NCBI GenBank assembly: GCA_029856625.1
Contig: JAHKLG010000024.1
Coordinates: 1 to 14,027, forward strand
Reading direction: 5' to 3'
DNA: 14,027 nucleotides
Source: Candidatus Njordarchaeota archaeon
Lineage (GTDB): Archaea > Asgardarchaeota > Njordarchaeia > Njordarchaeales > Njordarchaeaceae
Positions 13,884 through 14,027 of the stretch are shown here, piece after piece. How positions within the stretch are numbered: position 1 is the first letter of the stretch; every line of letters begins with the position of its first letter. The notes below the pieces were generated by a model. The model had not been told where the DNA came from. It saw only the letters and a list, made by a program, of their open reading frames with translations, and made no database searches. The position numbers and the translations under genes were made by a program.

Positions 13884-14027
13884 TTAGGCCGGGATTTCCT
13901 CTAGTAGCTTTTTTGCTATTTTTCGGCCTTCCTCAAAAGCTCTCTTGTTAAGCTCTATCACTCTTCCTTTTCCCGCGAATACTCTTTCTATAGCTTTTAA
14001 ACAGTTTTCGGGGGATAATGGGAATTC
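13884..14027 (-). CDS. C-terminal end of a probable 2-oxoacid (indolepyruvate):ferredoxin oxidoreductase beta/gamma subunit (5' part outside window)
   Basis: A frame open at the right edge ends with TAA at 13886-13884 and gives 47 residues. They contain PLSPENCLKAIERVF and IELNKRAFEEGRKIA, which resemble the end of IorB and of the gamma-type subunits of 2-oxoacid oxidoreductases, where a short 'I...F......LN..AFE.G' helix pair closes the domain. Identification rests on this short stretch only, so the particular enzyme is uncertain. The stop is 37 bp before the start of the degenerate TIM-barrel gene on the same strand, so the three genes probably form one operon. If it is IorB, it would be the missing partner of IorA, encoded about 4 kb away on the opposite strand. 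Confidence 0.6.
   Translation of the reverse strand, partial: EFPLSPENCLKAIERVFAGKGRVIELNKRAFEEGRKIAKKLLEEIPA

Noticed and set aside
14022..14027. The window ends exactly in GAATTC (EcoRI site), suggesting a clone-insert boundary
   Set aside because: A single six-base site at an edge is weak evidence, the other end shows nothing comparable, and it has no biological meaning here.

Overview
The window looks like chromosomal DNA of a thermophilic archaeon, most likely in or near the Thermoproteota (crenarchaeal) branch. The evidence is a single-OB-fold SSB of the Sulfolobus type, a Hjc Holliday-junction resolvase, a short XPF nuclease without a helicase, an archaeal-type Pcp and a ferredoxin-dependent indolepyruvate oxidoreductase. 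TATA-like boxes, GGTGA/GAGGT ribosome-binding sites, frequent GTG/TTG starts and AT-rich DNA agree with this. The exact lineage cannot be fixed from the sequence alone.

Layout. Positions 1-3474 (minus) hold the first 1158 codons of one very large exported surface protein whose 3' end lies beyond the left edge. It has a signal peptide, a DUF2341 domain with a lectin-like domain behind it, and then a rod of about 17 tandem 18-residue repeats dense in N-glycosylation sequons. A divergent PHP phosphoesterase (3547-4182, plus) runs tail to tail into a FAD-dependent dehydrogenase (4187-5554, minus). After a 300-bp promoter region come hjc (plus) and pyruvate kinase (minus), also tail to tail, then iorA (7764-9674, plus), divergent from pyk. 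A minus-strand SSB gene (9735-10160) carries a GC-rich leader of three consecutive hairpins. About 480 bp without a recognisable gene follow. Then come an XPF-like nuclease and pyrrolidone-carboxylate peptidase as a tight two-gene unit (10709-12219, plus); pcp appears to start at a non-canonical CTG. The right end is a minus-strand cluster: the 3' end of a probable 2-oxoacid oxidoreductase (IorB-like) subunit and two paralogous TIM-barrel proteins of the sugar-isomerase/AP-endonuclease fold, one of which has lost most metal ligands.

Functionally the window mixes DNA maintenance (SSB, Hjc, XPF), central and amino-acid metabolism (pyruvate kinase, IorA, Pcp, the oxidoreductase remnant) and a cell-surface protein. 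No mobile element, CRISPR array, tRNA or rRNA was recognised. The points most worth a second look are the 18-residue-repeat rod, the hairpin leader of ssb, the catalytically degenerate TIM-barrel partner and the CTG start of pcp.
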